Shown piece by piece: positions 36,120 to 44,998 of a stretch of DNA of 56,616 nt. A model generated the notes under the pieces. It saw only the letters and a program-made list of their open reading frames with translations. It made no database searches and was not told the origin of the DNA. Numbering within the stretch: the first letter of the stretch is position 1; every line of letters begins with the position of its first letter. The stretch is from an uncultured Planctomycetales bacterium (lineage in GTDB: Bacteria; Planctomycetota; Planctomycetia; Isosphaerales; Isosphaeraceae). The translations under genes and the position numbers were made by a program. The stretch spans positions 1 to 56,616 of the forward strand of contig CAIYJE010000177.1 of NCBI GenBank assembly GCA_903926465.1, read 5' to 3'.

Positions 36120-36908
36120 TCAGTTTCCGCTAGGCGGGAACATCTCGTCGGCCGGTTCCAGATAGGTGGGTGGCGCATCGCAGTTCCGCTGAAGCCATTC
36201 CTCGCGATGAGCCTGGATAATGGCAATGGCCTCGTCGGAATGTTCCACGCAAATCGGCACCTTCATGTCCTCGGTGGTGGCCATGGGGAAGTCACCATCC
36301 ACCATGTTATTTCTGGCCCATTCAATGAGCGAGGGCCACATTGAGCCCACCAGGATCAAGGGGACGTTCTTGAGGTGGCCGACCTGAAGCAATTGCCAGA
36401 CCATGCTCAGCTCCAGCAGCGTGCCAATGCCACCAGGCGTGACAATGAAGGCATCAGACGAGAGCACGAAGTGGTGCAGGCGGGTGAAGAACGTGCGGTG
36501 GGTGAAGGCCATCTGGACGAACGAGTTGGCCCCCTGTTCGAACGGGAGATCGACCCGGATCCCGATCGAGCGGTTATGTTCTGGTGCGCCGGCCGCCATG
36601 GCCCCTTCGTTGGCGGCCTGCATCAGGCCAGGGCCGCCGCCGGTAATAATGTCGCACCCCATGCCGGCCAAGGCCTGGGCAATCTTGCGGGTCTTTTCAT
36701 AGGTCAGGGTGCCCGGTTCGCAACGGGCCGAGCCAAAAATCGTCACCCGGTAGTGGCAGGTGTGCGTGGGCTTGAGCCGGGTCAGGTTATTCACAATCTC
36801 CCAGAGCCCCAGGACCGAGTTTTGCAGGATCATCTGGGCGTCACGCTCATCGGACAGGGGAACCGCGCCCATCTTGCTGGTATACAGATCGGTGGGATTG
36901 CTAGCCAT
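36120..36908 (-). CDS. LOG-family/TIGR00730 nucleotide phosphoribohydrolase-like
   Basis: 262 residues from ATG 36908. Rossmann-like fold with YRVTIFGSARCEPG, GCDIITGGGPGLMQAANEGA, and PGGIGTLLEL (PGGxGTxxE). These are the signatures of LOG proteins, often mis-annotated as lysine decarboxylases, which cleave nucleoside 5'-monophosphates. The long N-terminal helix (residues 1-45) is as in bacterial type II LOGs. It converges with the cysteine desulfurase, 29 bases apart. Confidence 0.88.
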   Translation of the reverse strand: MASNPTDLYTSKMGAVPLSDERDAQMILQNSVLGLWEIVNNLTRLKPTHTCHYRVTIFGSARCEPGTLTYEKTRKIAQALAGMGCDIITGGGPGLMQAANEGAMAAGAPEHNRSIGIRVDLPFEQGANSFVQMAFTHRTFFTRLHHFVLSSDAFIVTPGGIGTLLELSMVWQLLQVGHLKNVPLILVGSMWPSLIEWARNNMVDGDFPMATTEDMKVPICVEHSDEAIAIIQAHREEWLQRNCDAPPTYLEPADEMFPPSGN

Positions 36909-37207
36909 TCGGTACTCGGCAGTGCGTAGTGAAGAAAGAGACCATCGGCCAGACCAGGGACAAGCGAATGAAGCTCTTGACCTGCAGCCATAGGAATTAT
37001 CAGGCTTTGCCGCGATTCCTGCTAGCCTTGCTGAAGAATCCCTGGAAACCCCAGGGGCCCACGGCATGGCCTTACCCACCAGATCGGGTATGCTCGATCC
37101 TGGGGGGGGTCTGGAGCGGCAAACGACCAATTCGCAAACCACGCCCACGGTGCCGGAACCAGAATCCGGCCAAACCCAAAGGGCGCAGAAGCGGGGAACA
37201 AGCGATC

Positions 37208-38218
37208 ATGCGAAAACGTGGCTGGTTGGTGATCTTACCCATGCTGGTACCGGCGGCCGAGAGCCGGCTCATGGCACAGACGCAGGTACAGATTCAGGGA
37301 CAGGGACAGGTTCGCGTTCAGGCTCTCAGCCAGCCATCGGCACGGCAGGTGCCGGCTCAGGCAACGGCCGCCGGGGCCGCCCAGCCGGATGCCGAACTGA
37401 AGCAACTGATTGGCCAATATGACCTGGCGTTCAATGCGGCCGACGCCGCAGCCGTGACCGCCCTGTTCACGCCCGATGCCCGGGTTTATGACCCTGAAGG
37501 CGTGCTGCTGGAGGGTGCCGACGCCATCCGTCAGCGCTTCAGCCAGGTGTTCAGCGCCGAGCCGGGGCTCAAGGTCAAATCGACCGTGGACGAACTGCGG
37601 TTAATCACGCCCGATGTGGCGGTGGAAACCGGCACCACCACCATCACCACCAAAGAGGGGGCCTCACGCACCAACCGGTACCACGCCCTGCATGTGAAGC
37701 GGAACCAGCACTGGCAGACGGCCGAGGCCCGTGAGTTCTCGGCCCCTGAGCTGCCGGCCAACGCCGACAACCGCCTGGCCGAGCTGGAATGGCTGCTGGG
37801 CGACTGGATCGACGAGGGACCGGCCGGCGTGGTGCGTTACAAGGGGGCCTGGGACGATGCCAACCGGCGGCGGTTCCTGGTGCGTCCGTTCACGGTCACG
37901 GTGCAGGGGAAACCGGTGCTCACCGGCACCCACCGGATTGGCTTTGATCCCACCCTGGGCCAGATCAGGGGCTGGGTGTTTGACTCCAACGGTGGATTTT
38001 CCGAAGAGTTCTGGTTCCCAACCGGGCCCGATCAATGGGTGATCAAATCTTCGGGCGTGGATGCGCAGGGAGAACGGGTGACGGCCACCCACGTCCTGAC
38101 CCACGCCAGCAGCCACAATGCACGGCTGGCCGTGCTCGATCATTCGGTGGCCGACCAGGCGTTGCCGGCCGGTGAGCAACACCAGATCACCCGGCCGCCC
38201 GTGGAACCCGCCAAGTAA
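37208..38218 (+). CDS. exported SnoaL/NTF2-like (DUF4440-type) protein
   Basis: 336 residues from ATG 37208. Signal peptide to about residue 23, a Gln-rich linker, then an NTF2-like domain at about 60-175 (ELKQLIGQYDLAFNAADAAA, FTPDARVYDPEG, GADAIRQRF) of the TIGR02246 type. A second beta-rich domain (about 185-320; LEWLLGDWIDEG, HRIGFDPTLGQIRGWVFD) often follows this domain in planctomycetes. Function unknown; likely periplasmic. Confidence 0.8.
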   Translation: MRKRGWLVILPMLVPAAESRLMAQTQVQIQGQGQVRVQALSQPSARQVPAQATAAGAAQPDAELKQLIGQYDLAFNAADAAAVTALFTPDARVYDPEGVLLEGADAIRQRFSQVFSAEPGLKVKSTVDELRLITPDVAVETGTTTITTKEGASRTNRYHALHVKRNQHWQTAEAREFSAPELPANADNRLAELEWLLGDWIDEGPAGVVRYKGAWDDANRRRFLVRPFTVTVQGKPVLTGTHRIGFDPTLGQIRGWVFDSNGGFSEEFWFPTGPDQWVIKSSGVDAQGERVTATHVLTHASSHNARLAVLDHSVADQALPAGEQHQITRPPVEPAK

Positions 38219-38340
38219 GCAAGCTGGGACCAAGCCCAAGCAAGCCGCAGCACAGGCCAGTACTGGCTGGCGCGGCTCAGACAGATCAATCGGCAACAGA
38301 CTGACCAGGACAACCCAGAGATCGACGTGGAGTTTGGATC

Positions 38341-40002
38341 ATGAACCGATGGATTCGTAAATACACGCTGGCGGTGCCGCTGGCATTTGTGGTAACGGCC
38401 GCGCCTTGCCTGGGCTTCCACGGTGGTGGCGGTGGCGGGTTTCGGGGCGGCGGCGGTGGCGGCGGCTTCCGGGGTGGATTCAGTGGCGGCGGCGGCGGCT
38501 TCCGGGGTGGTTACGGCGGCGGCGGCTATGGCGGTGGTGGGTTCCGGCCCGCCGGTGGTGGCTATGGGGGTGGTGGCTACCGGCCTGCCGGTGGGGGCGG
38601 CTACGGGGGTGGCTTTGCCGGCGGCGGAGGGTACCATCCCGGCTATGGCGGCATGGCCGGTGCGCGAGGCGTGGGCATGGGGGGAGCCGCGGCTGCGCCC
38701 CGGATTGACATGGGAAACCGTGCCAACATCGGCGCCGGCTCATTCGGCCAGCGGCCACCGGCCGGTGAGTTCGGGGGCGGCAATCGCGGCAACTTCAACA
38801 ACCTTGGCAACCGGACCAACTTCAACAACGTCAATGTGAACGCCAACCGGTTTGGCGGTGTGAACAACGGCTGGGGTGGGGCCGGCTGGGGCAACCGCGG
38901 CTACTACGCCGGTTACCATAACGGCTGGGTGAACGGCTACTGGCACGGCAACAACTGGGGCGGCTGGGGCTGGGGCTCCGGCCTGGGCATGGGCCTGGGC
39001 TGGGGCCTGGCAAGCTGGGGCATGGGCTCTGCGCTTTACAACAGTTGGGGTTACTGGCCGTACACCAACCCGTACTCCACCATGGTAACGCCGGTGGTGG
39101 CCAACTACACCGTGCCGTATGACTACAGCCTGCCGATTAACACCGATACCACGCCCGCCCAGGATGCAGGCACCCAAACCACCACGCAGGCGGCCATGGG
39201 GGTATTTGACCAGGCGCGTGACGCGTTCAAGGCTCAGAATTTTGACCAGGCGCTCCAGCTTGTCGATCAGGCGATCAAGCAGGTGCCCAATGACCCGGCC
39301 CTGCACCAGTTCCGGGGCGTGACCCTGTTCGCTTTGCAGCGGTATACCGAGGCCGCCACGTCGCTGTATGCCGTGCTTTCGGTGGGCCCAGGCTGGGACT
39401 GGACCACCCTGATTGGCCTGTACGGCAACCCTGAAACGTTCACAACGCAACTCAGGGCGCTGGAAAACACGGCGAAGCAGGCCAGCGCGGGCCCGGCCGA
39501 GCACTTCATGCTGGCCTACCTGTACCTGACCGAGGGGTTCATTGACCCGGCGGTGGCCCAGTTCAAGAAGGTGGTGGCCGCCTCGCCTGGCGACACGCTT
39601 TCGGCCAAGTTGCTGGCCGAACTGGAGAGCCACCAGAAGGCGGCCACCCAGCCGGCAGACGCCACGGCAGTGGCCGGCACCGACGCCGCCACAACCTCGG
39701 TTGCGACACCCGCCGCTCCTGCGTTCCCGCTCACCGGCACCTGGACCGCCTCACCCGCCAGTAACCAGACGATTACGCTGGTGGTGAACGCCGACAACAC
39801 CTTCACCTGGACCGTGAACCAGGGGGGGCAGACGCACGAGCTCAAGGGGCAATCGACCAGCGGTAACGGCCTCTTGACGCTGGCCCCAGCCACCGGCGAG
39901 CCACTGGCCGGCCGGGTGGCCTGGCAAGACGCCAGCCACTTCTCGTTCCAGGCGGGCGGTGGCGGCACAACCGACCCCGGCCTGGCGTTCCAGAAGAACT
40001 GA
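38341..40002 (+). CDS. exported Gly-rich protein with TPR region
   Basis: 553 residues, GGAG nine bases before the ATG. Signal peptide to about residue 25. Residues about 27-115 are dominated by glycine with F/R/Y (runs of GGGG), followed by Asn/Gly/Trp-rich repeats to about 245. TPR-like helices lie at about 285-440 (AFKAQNFDQALQLVDQAIKQ), then a Thr/Ala linker and a C-terminal beta domain (LTGTWTASP). Probably a surface or envelope protein; role unknown. The glycine-rich DNA is low-complexity and a likely site of length variation. Confidence 0.8.
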   Translation: MNRWIRKYTLAVPLAFVVTAAPCLGFHGGGGGGFRGGGGGGGFRGGFSGGGGGFRGGYGGGGYGGGGFRPAGGGYGGGGYRPAGGGGYGGGFAGGGGYHPGYGGMAGARGVGMGGAAAAPRIDMGNRANIGAGSFGQRPPAGEFGGGNRGNFNNLGNRTNFNNVNVNANRFGGVNNGWGGAGWGNRGYYAGYHNGWVNGYWHGNNWGGWGWGSGLGMGLGWGLASWGMGSALYNSWGYWPYTNPYSTMVTPVVANYTVPYDYSLPINTDTTPAQDAGTQTTTQAAMGVFDQARDAFKAQNFDQALQLVDQAIKQVPNDPALHQFRGVTLFALQRYTEAATSLYAVLSVGPGWDWTTLIGLYGNPETFTTQLRALENTAKQASAGPAEHFMLAYLYLTEGFIDPAVAQFKKVVAASPGDTLSAKLLAELESHQKAATQPADATAVAGTDAATTSVATPAAPAFPLTGTWTASPASNQTITLVVNADNTFTWTVNQGGQTHELKGQSTSGNGLLTLAPATGEPLAGRVAWQDASHFSFQAGGGGTTDPGLAFQKN

Positions 40003-40035
40003 GCCGCACCGCCAGAACGAAGCTCCAACAAGGTC

Positions 40036-40064
40036 CAGGGCGTTTACCATTGGTGAACGCCCTG
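40036..40064. terminator. 13-bp hairpin between two plus-strand genes
   Basis: CAGGGCGTTTACC (40036-40048), 3-base loop, GGTGAACGCCCTG (40052-40064); all pairs form, one being G-U. No T tract follows, so it may be an attenuator or an mRNA-stabilising hairpin. It begins 34 bases after the Gly-rich gene and ends 7 bases before the next ATG. Confidence 0.65.
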
Positions 40065-40070
40065 ACGATC

Positions 40071-40544
40071 ATGAGCCCAGCCAAATTGCAAGTCAGCCTG
40101 CGTGGCCTGCTGGTACTAACGGCGGCCTTTGCTTACTGGCTCTGGCTGTTGAGCCCACTCTGGCGTCTGCCGCTGGGGTTTGCCATCTTCACCGGAATTA
40201 CCCTGGTAAGTGGTGTGGGTTCTCATCTGGTTTCTACGTCTGTCTTGCCGTGGCGGGGCACGGCGGTGGTGTGCTTGGTGCTGGGGCCTCTGTTGCTGCT
40301 GGGGCTGCCGCTGTACTGGCTGACGGGCGGGGCAACTGGATACACGATTCTATGGATGCCACTGAATTTCCTGAAACATCAGCAGGGAATCCACCTGGTC
40401 TCTGGAGTCTTGTTGCTGGCCAGCGTGATGGGGCTTACCGCCGCACATCTGGTGCGGCCTGGGTTACTCACGGCGATCATCTCGGCGCTGGGGGTTTCGC
40501 TCCGGTACGGAATTGCATTCCTGATGGCGGCCGATGCCGGATGA
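40071..40544 (+). CDS. hypothetical integral membrane protein
   Basis: 157 residues from ATG 40071 (in-frame TTG 40050 lies inside the hairpin). Four or five transmembrane segments at about residues 10-30, 33-50, 60-85, 105-125 and 130-150. No motif recognised. The hairpin just before the ATG may limit ribosome access. Confidence 0.6.
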   Translation: MSPAKLQVSLRGLLVLTAAFAYWLWLLSPLWRLPLGFAIFTGITLVSGVGSHLVSTSVLPWRGTAVVCLVLGPLLLLGLPLYWLTGGATGYTILWMPLNFLKHQQGIHLVSGVLLLASVMGLTAAHLVRPGLLTAIISALGVSLRYGIAFLMAADAG

Positions 40545-40640
40545 AGCCTTGGGATTTCAAGATCATCCTCCAGCGCCAGACCACGAGCCAACAGGCCGTG
40601 ATCCGCACGGACCTCATTTGCCTGGCTATATGACTTCGGC

Positions 40641-41045
40641 TTATCTGAAAGTTGAAGGCTCTGGCGCCTGCGGAACTTTCTCGGCCAGTAAGGCCTCAAT
40701 AGCCGGCCGGTCAGACTCAGGGATTTTGAGCACCATGTCCGTGAGTTTCCTACCGTACCGGAGCGCCAGATGGCCTTCCTTGTGCCAGGTGTAAGAATGC
40801 AACCTGGTCCAACCAAGTAGTTGAAAGAGGCTCCAGACGCCATTTTCATGAAACTGAATGCGACCCCACGCCTGGGGAAGGAAGAAGAGGATCATCAAGA
40901 ACGGAAAATACAATTGCCGGGCATGAACGGGTGGAACAAGTGCCAACCCGGCAAGTATCAACAAAATCCCCATGCAAAGCAGGATCATGATTCGACCAGG
41001 GTTCGGCTGAGAGAATGAGCTGATCTTCGCGCCGCGGGTTTTCAT
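40641..41045 (-). CDS. hypothetical membrane protein
   Basis: 134 residues with two adjacent transmembrane helices (about 18-40 and 45-60) and a soluble C-terminal domain (GRIQFHENGVWSLFQLLGWTRLHSYTW, then LALRYGRKLTDMVLKIPESD) resembling DUF5673-like domains that follow two helices. Its ATG overlaps the stop of the DUF5615-like ORF (ATGA), so the two are translationally coupled. Confidence 0.7.
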   Translation of the reverse strand: MKTRGAKISSFSQPNPGRIMILLCMGILLILAGLALVPPVHARQLYFPFLMILFFLPQAWGRIQFHENGVWSLFQLLGWTRLHSYTWHKEGHLALRYGRKLTDMVLKIPESDRPAIEALLAEKVPQAPEPSTFR

Positions 41046-41356
41046 CCCGCGCCAGTAGCTCCAGTAATTAAGAGGTCAAAAAGAGAAGAGGCCCAATGAT
41101 CAATAGCCAATCGAAGAACCTGTCTTGGCGATCCGCCATCGAAATATCCTTCCAGTCGTCTTGACGAACACGAGCAATCATTAGCTTGGGTCAGCAGGAT
41201 TCGCGGTTCGACGGAATCCCAGGCGAGAATGATGGGGGCGGCAGTTTGCGAAAGCCCCACATCTTGGATACAAACCACATTTACGTCAGGCATGCAACGT
41301 AGAAGACCTCGTAAGATCTCGCGGTCAAAGTTTTGGTCACAGAGTTGCCTGATCAC
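41042..41356 (-). pseudogene. DUF5615-like (PIN-like) gene, apparently damaged
   Basis: 104 residues. The first 50 or so match DUF5615 proteins: MIRQLCDQNFDREILRGLLR, QDVGL, ILAWDSVEPRILLT. After ILLT the normal continuation (HD, R-x-AG-x-PMPG, IGxAIxDLLL) is missing, and the tail ends in an unrelated LLITGATGAG. The other two frames do not restore it cleanly, so an internal deletion or replacement is likelier than one frameshift. DUF5615 genes are often toxin-like partners of DUF433 genes; none is intact upstream (an open frame without ATG spans about 41343-41530). Interpretation moderate. Confidence 0.55.
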
Positions 41357-41546
41357 TGAGCCGCGTCTTGGCCTTGGTACATGTCAGGATTAGCTCGCGA
41401 AGATTATCTGCTGGTCCCTGCGCCGCCTCGATCTTCTCACGAACCGCCAGAGCTTGCTCTTCGCGGTAAGGTTTTACGGCATTCGGCTGAATGAATACGA
41501 ATCCTCTACGTTCGTGTGTGGCAAACCAGGCAGCGCAGGGTCTCCC

Positions 41547-42851
41547 TCATTTCGACGCTGGCTCCGCCAGCACCCACATCAGGGTTTGTTCCATCTCGGC
41601 CGGTTTGAAGCCAAACGGGCCGCGGCCGCTCTTGTACGCCACCTTGCCCGCACGGTCGATCACGTACAGGCGGCTGGGCATGCCGCTGTAGGTACCGCCC
41701 ACACGGTCGTCCAGCGTATCGACCAGAAACGGCATGTCGAAATCCAGCTTCTGGCGGCACTGTTGCGCCGCGGCCGTGCGCTCTTCCATCGTCTTGGGCT
41801 GGGCCAACGTCACGCCGTAGCGGTCATTGAACCGCATATGCCAGCCGTCGGTGGGATGCGCTTCTCGCACGTAGACCATCACGAACTCGGCCTGGTCTTT
41901 GTAGCGGTGGTACAGCTTTTCAATGTTGCCGGCCTGGCTCCGGAACGGCCCGCAGGTGATATTGCCAAAGATGAGCACCACCGGCTTCTGGCCCATGTGA
42001 GCCGACAGACTGAACGAGCCGGTGGCACCACTCACCGGGTTCAGCGTGAAGTCAGGGGCCGCCTCACCCACGCCCGGGCCGGCCTTGAGCGCACCAATCT
42101 CTTGCTGGAACAGGCCACGCACCAGGGTGGCCTTGGTGGGGCCGCTGGGCCTGGCCGCAGGAGGAGGCGCATCAGCCGTGCTGGGTGCAGGCGGGGGTGG
42201 GGGCGGCGCATCGTTGGGCAAGAGGGCACGCAGGTCGTCTTGCGAGAGGTAGCCCAGGCCATCACGATCGGCCGCGGTGAAAACCGCCTCCAGTTCCTGG
42301 AACGTCACCTTGCCGTCACCGTTCCCATCGGCCAGGTAATAGAGTGACGCACCCGGGCTATCAGACAGGGCATTTTCCGGCCAGCTCAGGTCCAAAGCCG
42401 TGATCGCCTTATCACCATCGCGATCCAGCCGCTGAAAGAACGTGTCTGGGCCTGGAAACTCTGCGCGGCTGATCCGGCCGTCGCCGTCGTTGTCGAACTG
42501 GTTCTTGACGGTGTCCCAGGTGTACCGGCTCTGGGCCACCCCCTTCTTGAACCAGCCATCGGCCGGTCCCAGCCGGCTGCCTTGCAGGATATCGGCGAAC
42601 ATGTCGAGCCATTCCGGATGTTCGGGGTCGGCGGCAAGCTGCGCGGTGAGCCAGCGGCCGAATGCGGCCGAACCGTCGGCGTTCAGCCAGTCGATGGCCG
42701 CCTGGTCCATCACGGGGGGCTGGGCGGGCGGTTGAGCCACCGGTTCCTGGGCTTGGGTCCAGGCTTGGTCTGAACCGGCTGCAAACAGGGCAAGGGCCAG
42801 CCCCAGTTGGCGCCAAGGTGGAACAGCCGAAAGGGCAAGCCGGATGCGCAT
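41547..42851 (-). CDS. exported EF-hand protein with deiodinase/thioredoxin-like domain
   Basis: 434 residues from ATG 42851. Signal peptide to about residue 30. Four EF-hand-type loops at about 115-205 (DNDGDGRISRAEF, DRDGDKAITALDL, DGNGDGKVTFQEL, DRDGLGYLSQDDL). After a Pro-rich linker, a thioredoxin-fold domain of iodothyronine-deiodinase type: VVLIFGNITCGPFRSQ, with Cys where vertebrate enzymes have selenocysteine, and FVMVYVREAHPTDGW. Exported redox activity of unknown substrate is inferred; thyroid-hormone activity is not implied. Confidence 0.85.
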   Translation of the reverse strand: MRIRLALSAVPPWRQLGLALALFAAGSDQAWTQAQEPVAQPPAQPPVMDQAAIDWLNADGSAAFGRWLTAQLAADPEHPEWLDMFADILQGSRLGPADGWFKKGVAQSRYTWDTVKNQFDNDGDGRISRAEFPGPDTFFQRLDRDGDKAITALDLSWPENALSDSPGASLYYLADGNGDGKVTFQELEAVFTAADRDGLGYLSQDDLRALLPNDAPPPPPPAPSTADAPPPAARPSGPTKATLVRGLFQQEIGALKAGPGVGEAAPDFTLNPVSGATGSFSLSAHMGQKPVVLIFGNITCGPFRSQAGNIEKLYHRYKDQAEFVMVYVREAHPTDGWHMRFNDRYGVTLAQPKTMEERTAAAQQCRQKLDFDMPFLVDTLDDRVGGTYSGMPSRLYVIDRAGKVAYKSGRGPFGFKPAEMEQTLMWVLAEPASK

Positions 42852-42984
42852 GACTTGGGTTCCGAGGTGGAAGGAGAAGATTGATACCTGATTGTGGATT
42901 CTGGAACGGCTAAGGGCCAAGGCGGAACTGGCCCTGGCCCGGATGGAGGTTGCGTACTGACGACCTTGGCTTAAAAGAACCGCT

Positions 42985-43033
42985 TTCAAAACCTGGGACA
43001 GGCACCTCTCGGAATCGGAGCCAGTCCCGGTTT
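42985..43033 (-). repeat. dispersed hairpin element, family 2, copy 2
   Basis: On the minus strand it reads ACCGGGACTGGCTCC, about 12 bases, GAGGTGCCTGTCCCAGG, then TTTTGAAA, matching 26424-26470. GGGAC pairs with GTCCC, and a short T run follows on both strands, so it could also terminate the transcript of the gene ending at 43047. Confidence 0.75.
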
Positions 43034-43046
43034 TGCAAGCTCCTGA

Positions 43047-44426
43047 TCACGGTTCCAGGGTCAGGCCGCTGGTCTCGGTGAGCCGGTCAAAGAAGGCGGC
43101 CTCGGCCACCTGGTGAATCACCTCGGCGGTGGCTTTATCGGAGAAGAACACCCGGAGAGATTCCACGTCGAAGTCGTCGATGCGGGCTGGCTCGGTGGTC
43201 AGCTTGCGTGCGAACGCGGCCACCACCCGGCTGGCCGGCACCTGCTTGGCGGGATCGGTTTGCTTGAGGAGCGTACGTTCCTGGGCCGAGAGTGGCTGAG
43301 ACTGAGCGTCCAGGCTGGCAATCTGGGCCTCGCTCAATCCGGCCGCCTTGAGCCGCTGAATGGCGTGCCCCAGGGCATACCAGGCGCGATCATTGCGGGC
43401 CGCCACGTAGGCCACAATGGCCTTGAACTTCGGCTCAAGTTCGCCATTCTGCTGGGCGGCCTGGTACAAGGCCACGCGCTGGGGACCGGCCTTGGGGAAG
43501 GTGGCCAGCAAGCGCATCCACTGAGGCACCGGGCCGGTTGCCGGGGCAGATGCCCCCAGAATCTGGCGGGCCTGGGCTTCGTCTACCAGTGGCAGGCGTG
43601 GGGTACGGGTGCGGCTGGCGTTCAGGGCGGCGGTCACGGCCGCGCCGGTGTCCGGTTCAGGGCGCTGGGTGGGTGCGGCCACCTTGGCAGCGGCTTCCGC
43701 GGCCGGGGCAATCCGGCTGGGCAGGGTGCGGTACTTGTCTGAGGTGGCGGTCAGGTACTCGCGGTGCTCTTCCTGGGGAATCCGGAGGGCACCGGTCCAG
43801 CGGTTCATGGCGTTGAAATTGCCATCGACCAGCACAATCTCAAGAATCTGGGCATCGGTGTAGCCGGCCGCGCGAAGGTCGGCCAGATCGGCGTCGGTCA
43901 CATTCTGGGGCGTGGCGGTCAGCTTGCGGGTGAACTCATAAGCGGCCCGATCTTTGGAGTTTGACTCGGACCAGTCGCTATCAAGCTGGGCAATCTCGTC
44001 ATCGCTCATCCCCACGGCCGCCAGCTTGGCCTCTTGGTGGCCCATGCAGTAGGTGCAGTTATTGCCACGTGACACAATCCAGAACAAGCGGGTCTGGAAC
44101 GGGTAGCCCAGTGACATCGCGGGGTCGGGATCACGCGACAGGCCGCCTGAGACCGAGCCGGTTGGCAGGTAATGTTTGCGCATCCGGCCGTTATTAACCA
44201 CGCCGAACTTCCCCTTGGCCAGATCGACCGGCTGCTGCGCCAGCGCCTTCTCTTCGTCGGTCATGGGGGGCAGCGGCAGCCTGGGCACATTATGCTTGGA
44301 ATTTTCTAGGGCCTGCTTGAGTTCGGCACGCGTGCCAGGCACCAGCGGAGCACCGTCACCGGCTTGGGTGAGGGCGGGCAGCATTAGCCCCAGGGCGGCG
44401 GCCATTGAAAGCGACATTGTTCGCAT
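43047..44426 (-). CDS. exported double AhpD/carboxymuconolactone-decarboxylase-like protein
   Basis: 459 residues, GAGGTG nine bases before the ATG. Signal peptide to about residue 22. The first AhpD-like domain (about 60-230) has the redox motif NCTYCMGHQEAK (CxxCxxH) and TAIL-type helices. The second (about 290-440) is a degenerate copy, with ARNDRAWYALGHA where the cysteines should be. It may act in periplasmic peroxide or thiol redox. It follows no operon partner closely; the lipoprotein gene upstream is 67 bases away on the same strand. Confidence 0.78.
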   Translation of the reverse strand: MRTMSLSMAAALGLMLPALTQAGDGAPLVPGTRAELKQALENSKHNVPRLPLPPMTDEEKALAQQPVDLAKGKFGVVNNGRMRKHYLPTGSVSGGLSRDPDPAMSLGYPFQTRLFWIVSRGNNCTYCMGHQEAKLAAVGMSDDEIAQLDSDWSESNSKDRAAYEFTRKLTATPQNVTDADLADLRAAGYTDAQILEIVLVDGNFNAMNRWTGALRIPQEEHREYLTATSDKYRTLPSRIAPAAEAAAKVAAPTQRPEPDTGAAVTAALNASRTRTPRLPLVDEAQARQILGASAPATGPVPQWMRLLATFPKAGPQRVALYQAAQQNGELEPKFKAIVAYVAARNDRAWYALGHAIQRLKAAGLSEAQIASLDAQSQPLSAQERTLLKQTDPAKQVPASRVVAAFARKLTTEPARIDDFDVESLRVFFSDKATAEVIHQVAEAAFFDRLTETSGLTLEP

Positions 44427-44493
44427 GAAATCAACACCTCAACGAATGGAAGACTGAGTATCAATCTAGGTCTTGGTTATGGAATCGCAATCT

Positions 44494-44907
44494 TCAGTCT
44501 TGGCGAACCACCGAGATCTGAGGTGAGCCGGTGACCTGGTAAGCCACCTTGCGGGCCACGGTCTTGCCCCGGGCGTCACGAACTTTGAGGACGACCGGCC
44601 AGAGTCGGCTGGGGCCGGCCACCACGGTGGTTGACTCTTCACCCAGTTGAAAATCTTCGAGCTTGGTGCCGGTGAGCCAGTCTTCATCGGCCACTTGCAT
44701 GCCGGTGTTAGACGCCAGGTGTCCTGAGTAGGCCTCTCCATTTTTCCAGGCTTCCAGGGTGGCGGTGAGCGCCGTCCGGGCCTGCTCCGCAGACGCAGCG
44801 GCGGGCGCGGCCGAGGCGCCATTGCAGCCGGTCAGCATGACCAAACAGCAGGGCAGTAACAGGCAGGCCAGGCAGGCATAGGAAGAAGCGATTGGTTTCA
44901 GGCTCAT
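44494..44907 (-). CDS. small lipoprotein paired with DUF1559
   Basis: 137 residues from ATG 44907 with GGAG upstream. Type II signal with lipobox LTGC near residue 28, preceded by an unusual run of cysteines (ACLACLLLPCC). The mature domain is beta-rich (VVLKVRDARGKTVARKVAYQV). Small lipoproteins of this kind often follow DUF1559 genes in planctomycetes; the gap here is 91 bases. Confidence 0.7.
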   Translation of the reverse strand: MSLKPIASSYACLACLLLPCCLVMLTGCNGASAAPAAASAEQARTALTATLEAWKNGEAYSGHLASNTGMQVADEDWLTGTKLEDFQLGEESTTVVAGPSRLWPVVLKVRDARGKTVARKVAYQVTGSPQISVVRQD

Positions 44908-44998
44908 CAGTGAATCTCCAGGATCTTGAGGGACGTGAAAGGGATGCAAGCAGTCCGGCGTGATGGCTTGTGATGAGCGATCACGCCGGGTGGCGTCC

